Made by a program: the position numbers and the translations under genes
Assembly (NCBI GenBank): GCA_022432975.1
Contig: CM039509.1
Coordinates: 29,017,834 to 29,081,833, forward strand
Origin: Begonia masoniana
Lineage: Eukaryota; Streptophyta; Magnoliopsida; Cucurbitales; Begoniaceae
Length of the DNA: 64,000 nucleotides
Direction: 5' to 3'
Shown: positions 49,935-61,307 of the stretch, piece by piece
How positions within the stretch are numbered: position 1 is the stretch's first letter
How the letters are laid out: each line of letters opens with the position of its first letter
The notes under the pieces: generated by a model
The model's database searches: none
Seen by the model: the letters and a program-made list of their open reading frames with translations, nothing else
What the model was told of the DNA's origin: nothing

Positions 49935-50258
49935 CCGAATAGAGAAGAGTATTCGTATCAAGCAATACCAAAGAAGCACAAGATGCCCATAGTATCCTCT
50001 ATGAAAGCTCGGCATTTGTTGAGAACAGGATGTATGAGATTCTTAGCCAACGTGGTTAATACACAGAGGCAAAGTGAAATGAAGCTTCAGGATATTTCGG
50101 TAGTACAGCGATTTTCAGAAGTTTTCTTAGATGACTTATCAGGATTACGTCCTGATCGAGAAATAGAATTCGTGATCGATGTTTATCCTGGTGCTGCATC
50201 GGTATCCAAAAACCCGTACCGTATGGCACCAGTGGAACTGAAAGAGTTAAAGACTTAG
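49935..50258 (+). pseudogene. Ty3/gypsy protease-RT linker fragment
   Basis: LQDISVVQRFSEVFLDDLSG, REIEFVIDVYPGAA and YRMAPVELKELKT match the stretch just before the RT of gypsy polyproteins; the Tekay element has a homologous [13 protein letters not shown] segment. The frame ends in TAG at 50256-50258. No LTR is attached. Confidence 0.85.
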
Positions 50259-52575
50259 TTGAAGGCCATAACATGGCATTGGAGATCTTGTTGCAGAGGA
50301 TGTCAGTATTTTACAGTGCATAGTACTTCCATTCGCTCTGCATTTATATTTATTTCTTTGCTTTTGTTTGATTTCCATTTCTCTGGTTTTGGGTAAGTTC
50401 AATAGCACCCATACACAGCGCTCCAAGTCCAAACGGAGAATTTCAGTATCAAATCGCTCAGTAAGGAGTACCCATTCTTGAAACCATTGTCCTGGACACA
50501 CTCAATTATCATACTTCGTCAATTGCATTACATATCACTTCAAATTAAAACCTTGAAGATGAAATGGATAATTTAGATTTTAACCACAAGTTTTGTAGCA
50601 GACTACCACGTTTGCTTGATAACTGAGATCATAATTATGATTGTAACAAAGCACTTAATCATAATGATTTTGTCTTCTTTTCTGTTTAGGTTGTTCTTCA
50701 TATGGCGCCGGCTGGTGCTTGCATTGGCGCTCGCTGGTGCGTGCGCTTGCGCTAGTTGGTGTGCACAGCTATCCTTTGTCGTTGCGCGACCTGGTGTGTG
50801 TGCGCTGCTGCGGCGTTGTCTTCTCATGCGCGCGTGTAGTTACGGCAATGCGCGCCCTGGTGTGCGAGCGCTGTTGCACGGCGCCTTTCTTCCTTGCGCG
50901 CACTGCCTTCATCCGTGCACGCATCTCTCACTATGCGGCTGCATCTTGGTGATCCGTGTGCTGCTACCATCCCATGCGCGCGATCTGCTACCCAATTACT
51001 AATGCACGCCAGCTGTTTGACGAAATGCTCCAAAGAGGGTCCAACTTGTTCTTCAATGCATTCTTTTGCTCCAAGCCTTGGATCCATCCTAACCTTCCTA
51101 AAGATTATTATAAACATTCAAACTAAAGAAAAGCAAGGCTAAAGTCTATCAAAAATTCAAAGATTAAGTTTTCTAAACTTGAACAAAAGAAAACTTAAGT
51201 ACATGAATTTGTCTAGGGAAAGACAAATCCCAAACAATATCAAGTTCCTTGTTTCTTTGTGCGTAAACCCCAAGTAAAATTACTTCAACAGATTCCGAAT
51301 CCAATCACGGAAATTATAAGTCAGTGACGTGCCACAAAGCGAGAGAGAATCATCATCGTTTTGAGTGTATTGTATTTCAGTGTATTTCAGTGTCCTATAT
51401 TTTTACTTCCAATTTTCAAACATGCTTTCACAAGACATTTTGTTAGAGCTTGCATTCAAATTCTTAGACCAGAAGTAACACCTAATAGATTAGAGAATCG
51501 AAGAAACCTGACTCGTGTCACCTTTGTAAGTTATTTTTCTGACTGTAACTTTTTTATTTCTTTACATAACATATAAATTTTTTTTTCTATCTCCATGTCA
51601 AATTTGAATAATTAGAAAGTGTTCGATCTATTGGTCATTCGTCTTAAAAAACTTGACGCGTACGTGCCTTGTACGTACTGAAACTAGTACATACCAAATG
51701 TATGGATGTTTTGATTTTCTTTTAACATTATGCTAATTTCAATATATAGTAGGGAATGAGTTAGGTTATGTTTTGAGTGGGTTTAGGTTAGGGTTGTATG
51801 TGGATGTTAGGGTTGCACGAAAATGGAGTTTCATGGTTGGTTTTTCCCTCCCTTTTGGGTGTTATATAAATGTGGTAATGGTTTGTTAGAGAGAAATGAC
51901 GTGTTAGTGAATTTTAGTGAAAAATCTGAAATCTTACAAGGCACTTCAGTTTTGGCTAGTTTTGACCCAAAATGATATTCCTTATGGGAGAGCACTCTAT
52001 AAACCCTCCATTATGGCCTTCCCATACGGAATATCAAGCATGCACACGTGACAGAATATCAACAAATTTACCGTGAACTTTATCCAGAAAGATTTTATTG
52101 GTTTCATGTCAATTGTTGTCACTACTATAATCTTGACCCAATTGTACCACATATCTCTTTGTTACTATTTTCTTAAGATTAGGGACACCTCTAAAAATTC
52201 TTTATCCAAAAGTGCCAATTTAAAAAAAAAAATTCTTGTCCTTTAAGAATTATAATTGATCTGGTCCATGTCTTAAAGGATGAGTTTCAGTTATTAACTG
52301 TGATCAACAAAATCTCTCATTCTTAATAGCCTTGTTTTTAATAGTTTACAGTTACTATTGAAGGCTACATCATATATGATTAATTAATCGGTCCTATCTT
52401 ATGTTAAACTAAGGTTTTCATCAAAAGATTAGTCTGTAGGCTTCAAATCAAAGCTACATTTAATGTTAAAATGACAATCTTGTCCTAAAAAATTATCATC
52501 TCTTTTTGTTTTTCTCATAAGAAATGATATTCTACTCTTTTTAATTTGTTGTAATCACCTTGATCTACATGGCAG
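50259..52575. other. Intergenic or intronic segment with a GC-rich island
   Basis: Mostly AT-rich with no recognisable gene. At about 50700-50960 there is a GC-rich stretch of loosely repeated GCGC, TGGTGCGTGCGC and CTGGTGTGCGAGCG motifs, opening several overlapping frames without conserved domains. No exon of the zinc-finger gene or RRM exon of CSTF64 could be identified here. Confidence 0.6.
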
Positions 52576-52938
52576 GGCCGTGGTGGACATGGACTGATTG
52601 TGAATGTTGGTTAGTTTGTCTACGTTTCCTCATCCATGTTCATTTTATGATATTAATTTGTCTTTTAAGTCTGATTTTTAATTGTATGTGTCAAAGGCAC
52701 TCAAATACAAATCGGAGGCACAACAGCTATGGGAAGTTCTAGTCAGCAGCAACCTATTGGTCTTCATATAGCTATGACTGCTACAGCAGTAATGACTGGA
52801 GCTCTTGGAAGTTCTCAAGTTGGTATGCTGCCAAATCAAAATGTTTTGCAGAATTCTTCAATGGTCAATGATCCTTTAACTCTTCATCTCTCCAAACTAT
52901 CCAGGAGTGAGCTTACGGACATTATGTCAGCGTTAAAG
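52576..52938 (+). CDS. CSTF64: CSTF64-like gene, two internal exons
   Basis: Exon 1 at 52576-52609, after ...CATGGCAG, encodes GRGGHGLIVNV. Exon 2 at 52697-52938, after TGTGTCAAAG and before GTGAGT, encodes QPIGLHIAMTATAVMTGALG and DPLTLHLSKLSRSELTDIMS. Phases join (G|GC) without stop. This matches the region between the RRM and the hinge of plant cleavage stimulation factor 64 kDa subunit, which binds GU-rich RNA in 3'-end processing of pre-mRNA. The hinge is cut by an intron after LK. RRM and downstream exons are outside what I can see; the next intron holds at least 5 kb of repeats. Both exons are intact, so the gene may be functional. Confidence 0.75.
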
Positions 52939-52944
52939 GTGAGT

Positions 52945-53295
52945 GATGAAGAACGAGGGGACCCCGCCCCCCAACGGCCCCCTGTTTATGCCTCTACATT
53001 TTAGAGGTATTCGGGAACGGGGGATCACCGTCCCAAACGACCCCACATTCTCAAGAACAATGTTTAAGAACAGGGGGTCGTTTTAGGGCTGTGGCCCCCT
53101 GTTCTCACCCCTGCACCCCCTAATATTTTGAGGGGAGAACGGAGGGTCACCGCTCCGAAACCACACCTCATTCTCAAAATTAATGCTGAAGAACGAGGGA
53201 CCGATGGGGGTGGTGACCCCCCATTCTTAAAATTAGGGCTGAGAACGAGAGGTCATTGCCCCAGAACGGAAGGTCGATCCCCGACAGTATATAAA
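52945..53295. repeat. Degenerate GAACGAGGGG minisatellite
   Basis: Units containing GAACGAGGGGACC, GAACGGGGGATCACCG, GAACAGGGGGTCG, GAACGGAGGGTCACCG and GAACGAGGGACCG recur about every 55-75 bases, alternating with CCCC(A/T)TTCTCA. It starts six bases after the splice donor of the CSTF64-like exon and runs to the solo LTR. Confidence 0.75.
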
Positions 53296-54164
53296 AAATT
53301 TGTAACACCCCGAAAACCCACCCAGGTTCCCGGTTCGCTTCGGGGACTACTCTGAGCTAAACGACTCCCTTTGACTACTATCTCATCAACGTAACTACTA
53401 ACGCAAGAAATCCATTTTAGTTAAACAGACGCAGCGAAATTTAAAGCTAACTCTCCTGAAGACTTCACTCATGTCATACCTGGTTTCATTAACTCACTAA
53501 GTTTTCCTAATCCCATTCACTTGAACGTCTAATAAAACTCACGCAACAAAATTAAAACTAACCTCCCGAAGCTCTTTTATGTCTTACCTAGCTGCCTAGA
53601 CTCACTAATTTCCCTTAATTCTAACCATTAAGTACCACGACGTCCTCTCCGAAAATTTCAGCAGAGTAACACCTGAAAATGGCGCCCCCAAAATGCTAAG
53701 TACCTGTAAACGAATAAATCTCAACCAATCCAGAATATTCCTACTCAACTATCCAACATACGAAATCTCCAAATAATAGTAGTACTATCATCCATAAGCG
53801 AAGAAAATTTACAGTATAGGGCGATACATCACCCTTAACTATGAATATATACAACGAATACAAAATACCCCCCCCCCCCCCCACAAAAGACAAAAAGTCT
53901 TACTCCCGATCACCACCATACAACGGCTCCATGGGTCGGGTCGCCCTAACACTGCCATCAACCAGGGCCCTGGTCGCACGCCACCAACTGCCACTTACTC
54001 CTGGTCAGGCTCTCGGTACTCACCCTCCCGCTCAGCAGTACCTACACCACAGAACACACTATAAGCTCAAAGCTTAGCAAGTAGAGTGCTAAAAATAAAC
54101 GTGAAGCATGAAAACTGGTTATGAAATCCTAACACATGCAAGTCTCTACACACGTTGTCATCAC

Positions 54165-54665
54165 CTGACCGCATCGCATCTCACCGAGGTTTGGAATGTA
54201 ACCACACCGGGCAGTTAGTGCGTACACCGCACTGTTTACCGGCACGTCACCACCGTCCCAGTTCCTCCAGGAATGGGGTCCAAAAGTCACACCCAAAACC
54301 TCCTGTCCTGACTCGAAATGTAACCGCGAAAGACAGTCGGACGATACACCGCACTGTCATCGACACGTCGCCACCGTTCCAGCTCATCTCGGAAGCGGGG
54401 CCCACAGGTCAAATTCCAGCCACTGTCTCGACTCGAAGTGCAACAGCCTGGGGCAGTCGGCCAATGCACCGCACTACCACCAGCACGTTGCCACCGCTCC
54501 AGCTAGTCCCAGAAGCAGGGCCCACAGGTCACATTACAGCCATTATCTCGACTCGAAGTGCAACCGCCTGGGGCAGTCGGCCAATACACCGCACTACTAC
54601 CAGCACGTCGCCACCGCTCCAACTCGTCTCGGAAGCGGGGCCCAAAGTCACACTCCAGCCCACTG
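54165..54665. repeat. 120-bp repeat, four copies
   Basis: Each unit contains a CTCGACTCGAAGTGCAACC-like start, GGCAGTCGGCCAATACACCG and GAAGCGGGGCCCACAGGTCA-like parts. The last two copies are the most alike and the first is the most diverged. An open frame of 177 codons runs through it on the plus strand but shows no domain. Confidence 0.85.
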
Positions 54666-54834
54666 TCGCCTGTCCACACTGTACCTAACCTCCTCTACTC
54701 TCCCTTCGTGCTTAAAAACATGTTCAAAACATTTTGCGTAGCTTTTAAAACATGATGCATGCTGACCATAACGTACTCACAACGACTGCACCCACACATC
54801 ACATCGCATCACATACATACCTACGACCCACAAC

Positions 54835-56935
54835 GTGCACAAAACTCACAACTTATGTACAAATGACCCACAACCTGAACAAGACTCACAACCTACATAC
54901 ACTGACCCACAACCTGCACAAGACTTACAAACTACATACACAACCTACATACCACTGACCCACAACCTGCACAAGACTCACAATCTACGTACAACTGACC
55001 ACAACCTGCACAAGACTCATAACCTACGTACCACTGACCCACAACCTGCACAAGACTCACAACCTACGTACAACTGACCCACAACCTACACAAGACTCAC
55101 AACCTACGTACAACTGACCCACAACCTACACAAGACTCACAACCTACGTACAACTGACCCACAACCTACGTACCACTGACCCACAACCTGCACAAGACTC
55201 ACAACCTACGTACCACTGACCCACAACCTGCACAAGACTCACAATCTACGTACAACTGACCCACAACCTGCACAAGACTCACAATCTACGTACAACTGAC
55301 CCACAACCTGCACAAGACTCACAACCTACGTACAACTGACCCACAACCTACACAAGACTCACAACCTGCACAAGACTCACAACATACGTACCACTGACCC
55401 ACAACCTGCACAAGACTCACAACCTACGTACAACTGACCCACAACCTACACAAGACTCACAATCTACGTACAACTGACCCACAACCTACACAAGATTCAC
55501 AATCTACGTACAACTGACCCACAACCTGCACAAGACTCACAATCTACGTACAACTGACCCACAACCTACACAAGACTCACAACCTACGTACAACTGACCC
55601 ACAACCTGCACAAGACTCACAATCTACGTACAACTGACCCACAACCTACACAAGACTCACAACCTACGTACCACTGACCCACAACCTGCACAAGACTCAC
55701 AATCTACGTACAACTGACCCACAACCTGCACAAGACTCACAACCTACGTACAACTGACCCACAACCTACGTACAACTGACCCACAACCTACACAAGACTC
55801 ACAACCTACGTACCACTGACCCACAACCTGCACAAGACTCACAATCTACGTACAACTGACCCACAACCTACACAAGACTCACAACCTACGTACAACTGAC
55901 CCACAACCTGCACAAGACTCACAACCTACGTACCACTGACCCACAACCTGCACAAGACTCACAACCTACGTACAACTGACCCACAACCTACGTACAACTG
56001 ACCCACAACCTGCACAAGACTCACAATCTACGTACAACTGACCCACAACCTGCACAAGACTCACAATCTACGTACAACTGACCCACAACCTGCACAAGAC
56101 TCACAATCTACGTACAACTGACCCACAACCTACACAAGACTCACAATCTACGTACAACTGACCCACAACCTACACAAGACTCACAACCTACGTACAACTG
56201 ACCCACAACCTGCACAAGACTCACAACCTACGTACAACTGACCCACAACCTGCACAAGACTCACAATCTACGTACAACTGACCCACAACCTACACAAGAT
56301 TCACAATCTACGTACAACTGACCCACAACCTGCACAAGACTCACAACCTACGTACAACTGACCCACAACCTACACAAGACTCACAATCTACGTACAACTG
56401 ACCCACAACCTGCACAAGACTCACAACCTACGTACCACTGACCCACAACCTACACAAGACTCACAATCTACGTACAACTGACCCACAACCTGCACAAGAC
56501 TCACAATCTACGTACAACTGACCCACAACCTACACAAGATTCACAATCTACGTACAACTGAACCACAACCTGCACAAGACTCACAACTAAGTACAACTGA
56601 CCCACAACCTGCATAAGACTCACAACCTACGTACCACTGACCCACAACCTGCACAAGACTCACAACCTACGTACCACTGACCCACAACCTGCACAAGACT
56701 CACAATCTACGTACAACTGACCCACAACCTGCACAAGACTCATAACCTACGTACCACTGACCCACAACCTGCACAAGACTCACAATCTACGTACAACTGA
56801 CCCACAACTTGCACAAGACTCATAACCTACGTACAACTGACCCACAATCTACACAAGACTCACAACCTACGTACAACTGACCCACAATCTACACAAGACT
56901 CACAACCTACGTATAACTGACCCACAACTTAACAC
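54835..56935. repeat. 40-bp satellite array, about 52 copies
   Basis: The unit is ACCCACAACCTGCACAAGAC plus TCACAACCTACGTACAACTG, with variants TG/TA at position 11, C/T in AACCTA/AATCTA and ACAACTG/ACCACTG. Some units are partly deleted, giving shorter steps. The variation argues that this array is real, unlike the perfect runs elsewhere in the window. Confidence 0.95.
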
Positions 56936-58345
56936 TAACGATGACTACACATACACATCACATACTGACTACTCACGACATACACATGACTCACAACATG
57001 CAAACAACTATGGTGTAGGCCCTTCTGGGCAACTCTCAGGCATTTACACCCACACTAGTACTTACATGGCATCCTAGCTCGCAGAGGATGCTCGGTTCCC
57101 TGTCCAACTACGGCTCGACCTAAGAAAAAATATCAAATTTCATAAAAATCAAGCTTACATTCACCAATTCAATCTCAAACTACTATTTCTAGCCTAACCA
57201 AACTAAAACCCAACTAAACAGGCCACTAATTTGGATTTGGTAAAAACCTTCTCAAAATTTCGGACGTGCGTAACTTTCGCGTCGGCTAACGAAATCTAAC
57301 GATTCTAGCGGCCACGTACTCCTCTAATAACTTTGTTTAACTTGACAAAAGGAAATTTAAAACAAACGGCTATAGCTAGGTCAAAAATGGCAAAACCCGA
57401 TTCTGCCATAAACTGGAAATTTTTCCCTTTCCGATTTTCCATCAATTCTCACCCATTTCCTCACCAATCAACCCCATTTACCCTCAATTAGCATAATCTA
57501 ACCAAAATCCTGAGGCTACACATAGCAAAAACTCGAAATAGCCGAACAGGGCTTGCTGCTTTTTGCCCAAACAGGGCTCTTCATGGCCAGGCGACCATAG
57601 CCACTCCAAGGGTCGGCAAACCCATGCCGGAAAAAGCCAATTTCGGTCGGTGATTAGAGCTCAAACCAACTCGTCTCCCTCGGCCAAGAACAGAACCGAA
57701 ACAGGGCAAAAAGGGGCCTTACTGTTCGGTCATGTGCGCGAAGACGGCTGGAAATGGCAGCCCTGGAATCGCTGACGTTGTCTGGCCGGAAAACGTCAGA
57801 AATCTCCGGTGATCAATGCTGAACATCGCTCGCGTCTCCCTTCTCTGTTCAGGTCGTCGGCGCTCGAACGATAGAATGGCTTCTTTGAAGCCATTTTGTT
57901 GTTTTTAATAAAAAAAAATAAAACTAAAACTATTTCCTATTAAAACATTAAGAACAATAACATTTACCGTTTTTCCCTCCCGTACATTCGGCCCCTTTGA
58001 AACCTCGTTAAATTTCATCTTTAAATTATAAATTTTTGTAAATTGACTCTCACCCCGTACTAGGCTTAAGTTCTCCAACGGGAATACCGGACACAAATTA
58101 ATTAACCGATTAGTTCAACCGAATTTATTAACTTAAATCGCTAAAAAATTTTCGGGGTATTACAAAATCAGCCGCCCCTCCTACCTTCCATTGTTGAAAA
58201 ATTTGATTTCCTCTCGGCCCCAACCGCGATTTCAACAGAAAATCTGACCATTTTATGCCCTTAACGTGTTGATTTTCCCATTCCTAATCTTTGTCTTCCA
58301 ATATCATCAAAAAATCTCTCAAATTTGTGCCCTAAATCATCAATA

Positions 58346-58681
58346 CGGGCCAACAAAGGACGAAAAGAAGTCATATTTGAAGAAGGAGATTTAGTGTGGC
58401 TTCATTTACGAATAGAACGTTTTCCTCAATAGGGGAAATCTAAGCTTTTTCCTAGGGCAGATAGTCCGTTTAAGATAATTGAACGCATTAATAATAATGC
58501 GTATCAGTTAGAATTACCAAGCGAGTATGGTGTATTGACAACTTTCAATATTCAAGATCTCTCACCTTTTATTGGAGACAAGGACGAAATTGAAAAGATC
58601 GAATTACACAATTCGAGGTCAAATCATTTTCCACCCGGAGAGGATGATACACCTAGGAGGCCCGTGACAAGATTCCTTTGT
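58346..58681 (+). pseudogene. Ty3/gypsy integrase C-terminal fragment
   Basis: GRKEVIFEEGDLVWLHLRIE, a TAG, then FPRADSPFKIIERINNNAYQ and EYGVLTTFNIQDLSPFIGD are the conserved integrase tail of chromovirus-like gypsy elements. It is cut at 58682 by the start of another LTR. Confidence 0.85.
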
Positions 58682-59580
58682 TGTTGATGACTCCTCCCAA
58701 AATCTGTGTATGGCAAGATCCCCTTGCCCACGATCAGAATGGCAAGCTCCCCTTGTTGATAAACATAACTCCTCTGGAGTTCCAATACATCCTTCTCCCG
58801 AGACTGAGCTGCAATGAAGAATAAAGAAGATTGCTTTCTATGACACCATCTATAACATCAGGTCGTTGTCTTCGGACGCAATAAATCAACACACTCGAAT
58901 AATCGATGAATTCCAAAGCATAAACAGAATGTGTAAAATAATCATTCAAGAATTGAATGATCAATCAAAAACCTATAAGCAAAAGCATGATGGAGAGAAA
59001 GAACGGCGACGGCTTGCCAATCAAGAAATCTCCTTCCCATAATAATGAAATCTGTGTACGCTTCCTTAGGAACGAAAGCTTAAATATGATTGGTAACTGC
59101 CTTATCTGAGGTTTAATTCAAATACCAAATCGAAATTTAAAGTCGCAAAGAATAAAGAAACCAAATCTCACTAAATCTTTTGAGAGACACCACGTGTGGT
59201 ATTTTAAGAAAGTACCACCAATTTCTTGGATATGGATCCCGAAGACTTAGGAAAGTATCCTATAATTAATGTGATCTTAGAGCTTGATATAATCCGTCAC
59301 ATATCTTTCAAATCGGCCTTCCAAAACAAAGTTTTGCAAAAAGCTAAAGCTTCTAGATTTTCAACTACCTTCCTTGATCCTCGAGTTTCTTTATTTTAAC
59401 TTTCACCGATATCTTTTTGATTTCCAATATCCATCCATGCAATAATTTGAATAGATTATTTCTTGATTTCCAAGAAAAAAACTACCAATTTTGAAATCAA
59501 TGGAATAAAATATTATTTCCATAAATATTTATTTGTCAAAAAATTAATGTCAATATATTTACAATATATTTGTATTTACA
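58682..59580 (-). repeat. LTR of a third, minus-strand Sirevirus-like element
   Basis: Plus-strand TGTTGATGACTCC to TGTATTTACA, i.e. TGTAAATACAA to TCATCAACA on the minus strand. Adjacent minus-strand CCAAAGGGGGATAT at 59581 and CTAGGGGGAGTTA near 59630 are Sirevirus-type multiple PPTs. It is therefore a 3' LTR of a minus-strand element whose internal region is largely lost. The left edge is judged from the TGTTGA start only. Confidence 0.7.
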
Positions 59581-59645
59581 ATATCCCCCTTTGGCATTTT
59601 TTGGCAAAATCAATAAAATCAATAACTCCCCCTAGATGTTGGTCA
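59581..59645 (-). promoter_or_regulatory. Polypurine tracts of the third Sirevirus-like element
   Basis: Reading the minus strand, CTAGGGGGAGTTATTG, GCCAAAAAATGCCAAAGGGG and the LTR follow each other, as in the 3' ends of Sirevirus-1 and -2. Confidence 0.65.
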
Positions 59646-59701
59646 CCAACATCATTTTCAAAATACTCCCTTTTTTTGCCATAAAAAGACAAAAGATATA
59701 T

Positions 59702-60699
59702 AAAGGAAGATTAATCACAATATAAGCACCGTAGAGAGATAACCAAACCACAAAAAATATAATATCCAGATGCAAAACAGATTATCCGTAGAAAAAATAT
59801 CCAAAAAAAAATTCTAAAAGAAATTCCACAATATTCAATTAATAGGATTATCATCAGAAGAGACCAACCCAATTGTTAAAGTTGGCTCCAGCACACTAGT
59901 ACCTTCTTTTGTAGGAGTAGATGTGGGATTCAGATCTGGTACACCAGCATTCTCCAGAACACTTGCTGGGACACCTTCTGGTACATCAAGTGGAACACCA
60001 GATGTATCTGCAGTTTCGGTCTTCTTGTCATTTCCATCAAAAGCTTCCATATGAGGATTTTTCATGTAAATGTCATTCAACAGTCCAGAAATAACAGATC
60101 TTTGTTTCACAGATTTGGACATCTCTACCAAAAATTTAGGGTAAAGTGCAATTTGGCCCCTACAACTAGGTGAAATGGACAATTTACACCATAAACTTGG
60201 AAAGGAAGATTAATCACAATATAAGCACCGTAGAGAGATAACCAAACCACAAAAAATATAATATCCAGATGCAAAACAGATTATCCGTAGAAAAAATATC
60301 CAAAAAAAAATTCTAAAAGAAATTCCACAATATTCAATTAATAGGATTATCATCAGAAGAGACCAACCCAATTGTTAAAGTTGGCTCCAGCACACTAGTA
60401 CCTTCTTTTGTAGGAGTAGATGTGGGATTCAGATCTGGTACACCAGCATTCTCCAGAACACTTGCTGGGACACCTTCTGGTACATCAAGTGGAACACCAG
60501 ATGTATCTGCAGTTTCGGTCTTCTTGTCATTTCCATCAAAAGCTTCCATATGAGGATTTTTCATGTAAATGTCATTCAACAGTCCAGAAATAACAGATCT
60601 TTGTTTCACAGATTTGGACATCTCTACCAAAAATTTAGGGTAAAGTGCAATTTGGCCCCTACAACTAGGTGAAATGGACAATTTACACCATAAACTTGG
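59702..60699. repeat. Perfect-looking 499-bp tandem duplication
   Basis: The unit from AAAGGAAGATTAATCACAAT to CCATAAACTTGG occurs at 59702-60200 and 60201-60699 without a visible difference. It includes an ORF and ends in a GCAATTTGGCCCCT-type segment that continues once more at 60706-60720. Confidence 0.95.
59835..60182 (-). CDS. Unrecognised ORF in the 499-bp duplication
   Basis: This minus-strand frame of 115 codons is found again, identical, at 60334-60681. It contains SVKQRSVISGLLNDIYMKNP and a Thr/Pro/Val-rich tail. The first 20 residues come from the GCAATTTGGCCCC repeat and are probably not coding. It could be the C-terminal end of the third Sirevirus-like element's 3' ORF, since it lies next to that PPT in the right orientation, but I see no conserved block that proves it. 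Confidence 0.3.
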   Translation of the reverse strand: MSISPSCRGQIALYPKFLVEMSKSVKQRSVISGLLNDIYMKNPHMEAFDGNDKKTETADTSGVPLDVPEGVPASVLENAGVPDLNPTSTPTKEGTSVLEPTLTIGLVSSDDNPIN

Positions 60700-61211
60700 A
60701 TAATGGGCAATTTGGCCCCTACCGTCACATTTTTCGTTAACAAATCACGTTTTTTGCACGTGTTCATTTTTTCTTCCAAAAATGCCCCTGCCAACATTTT
60801 CTCCAACTCTCTTCAATCCGCCATGGTTCTCTGTTTTTGTTCATTTTCACAGTGAAGAAAAACAGAGCCCTAGACTCTCTCCGTGCAAAGAAGAAACGCC
60901 TTCGTTGAGGAGAAAAGTGAAGCCAATCACTCGCCGCCGATAGCAAAAAGCAGATCGACCAACCCTTCGCCGCCGTTCTCTGTTCAGAACCATCGCGAAA
61001 ACCCCTCTCTATTAAGAAGACGAGCGGCATTCAGAACGCTCAATGAACATCCTGCTGTTAAACTATGTTGAATTTCGTTAATTGTACTAGCAAAGACAAA
61101 ACCCAACAGTCTCGCCCCACAACAATGGCAGACGAAGCAGCAGAGTAGCCATGTCGTTGGAGTTTGAATTCTGGATGGTCAGAAACCACACTTTCCCACA
61201 GAGTGGGAAAG
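60700..61211. other. Segment without recognised gene
   Basis: It starts with a GGGCAATTTGGCCCCTACCG repeat end and contains a CACGTG. Open frames here show no conserved domain. It may be a diverged transposon end plus gene flank. Confidence 0.4.
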
Positions 61212-61307
61212 ATGGAAGCTTTGGTAAAAGTTGCTGTAAAATGCTTGAGGGAAGATAGAGATGAGAGACTTACTATGGGTCAAGTAGTTGAAATGCTTAT
61301 GTCATGA
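61212..61307 (+). pseudogene. Receptor-like kinase C-terminal scrap
   Basis: MEALVKVAVKCLREDRDERL followed by TMGQVVEML resembles the last helix of plant receptor-like kinase domains (VALKCVEEDP..RPTMxxVVxML). Only about 30 residues are recognisable and the usual RP is RL. Nothing upstream matches the rest of a kinase, so it is a captured or eroded fragment. Confidence 0.5.

Larger units (their letters stand above)
53301..58164. mobile_element. Gypsy-type solo LTR, 4.9 kb, satellite-bearing
   Basis: Ends are TGTAACACCCCGAAAA and TTTTCGGGGTATTACA, nearly perfect inverted repeats of 16 bases. Flanks AAATT (53296-53300) and AAATC (58165-58169) are a 4/5 match for a target duplication. No gag-pol, PBS or PPT is inside. 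It contains a C14 run (about 53869), a 120-bp x4 repeat and a long 40-bp array. The ends fit chromovirus LTRs. Confidence 0.8.

Noticed and set aside
50616..51142. Cysteine- and alanine-rich overlapping ORFs
   Set aside because: They are GC-rich low-complexity frames open on both strands, without homology I recognise.
53861..53882. C14 run as a sequencing gap marker
   Set aside because: Short homopolymers of this size occur naturally, and the surrounding LTR continues normally.
54155..54688. 177-codon plus-strand ORF
   Set aside because: It runs through the 120-bp repeat, whose length is a multiple of 3, so openness is inherited from one unit. No domain, and it lies inside a solo LTR.
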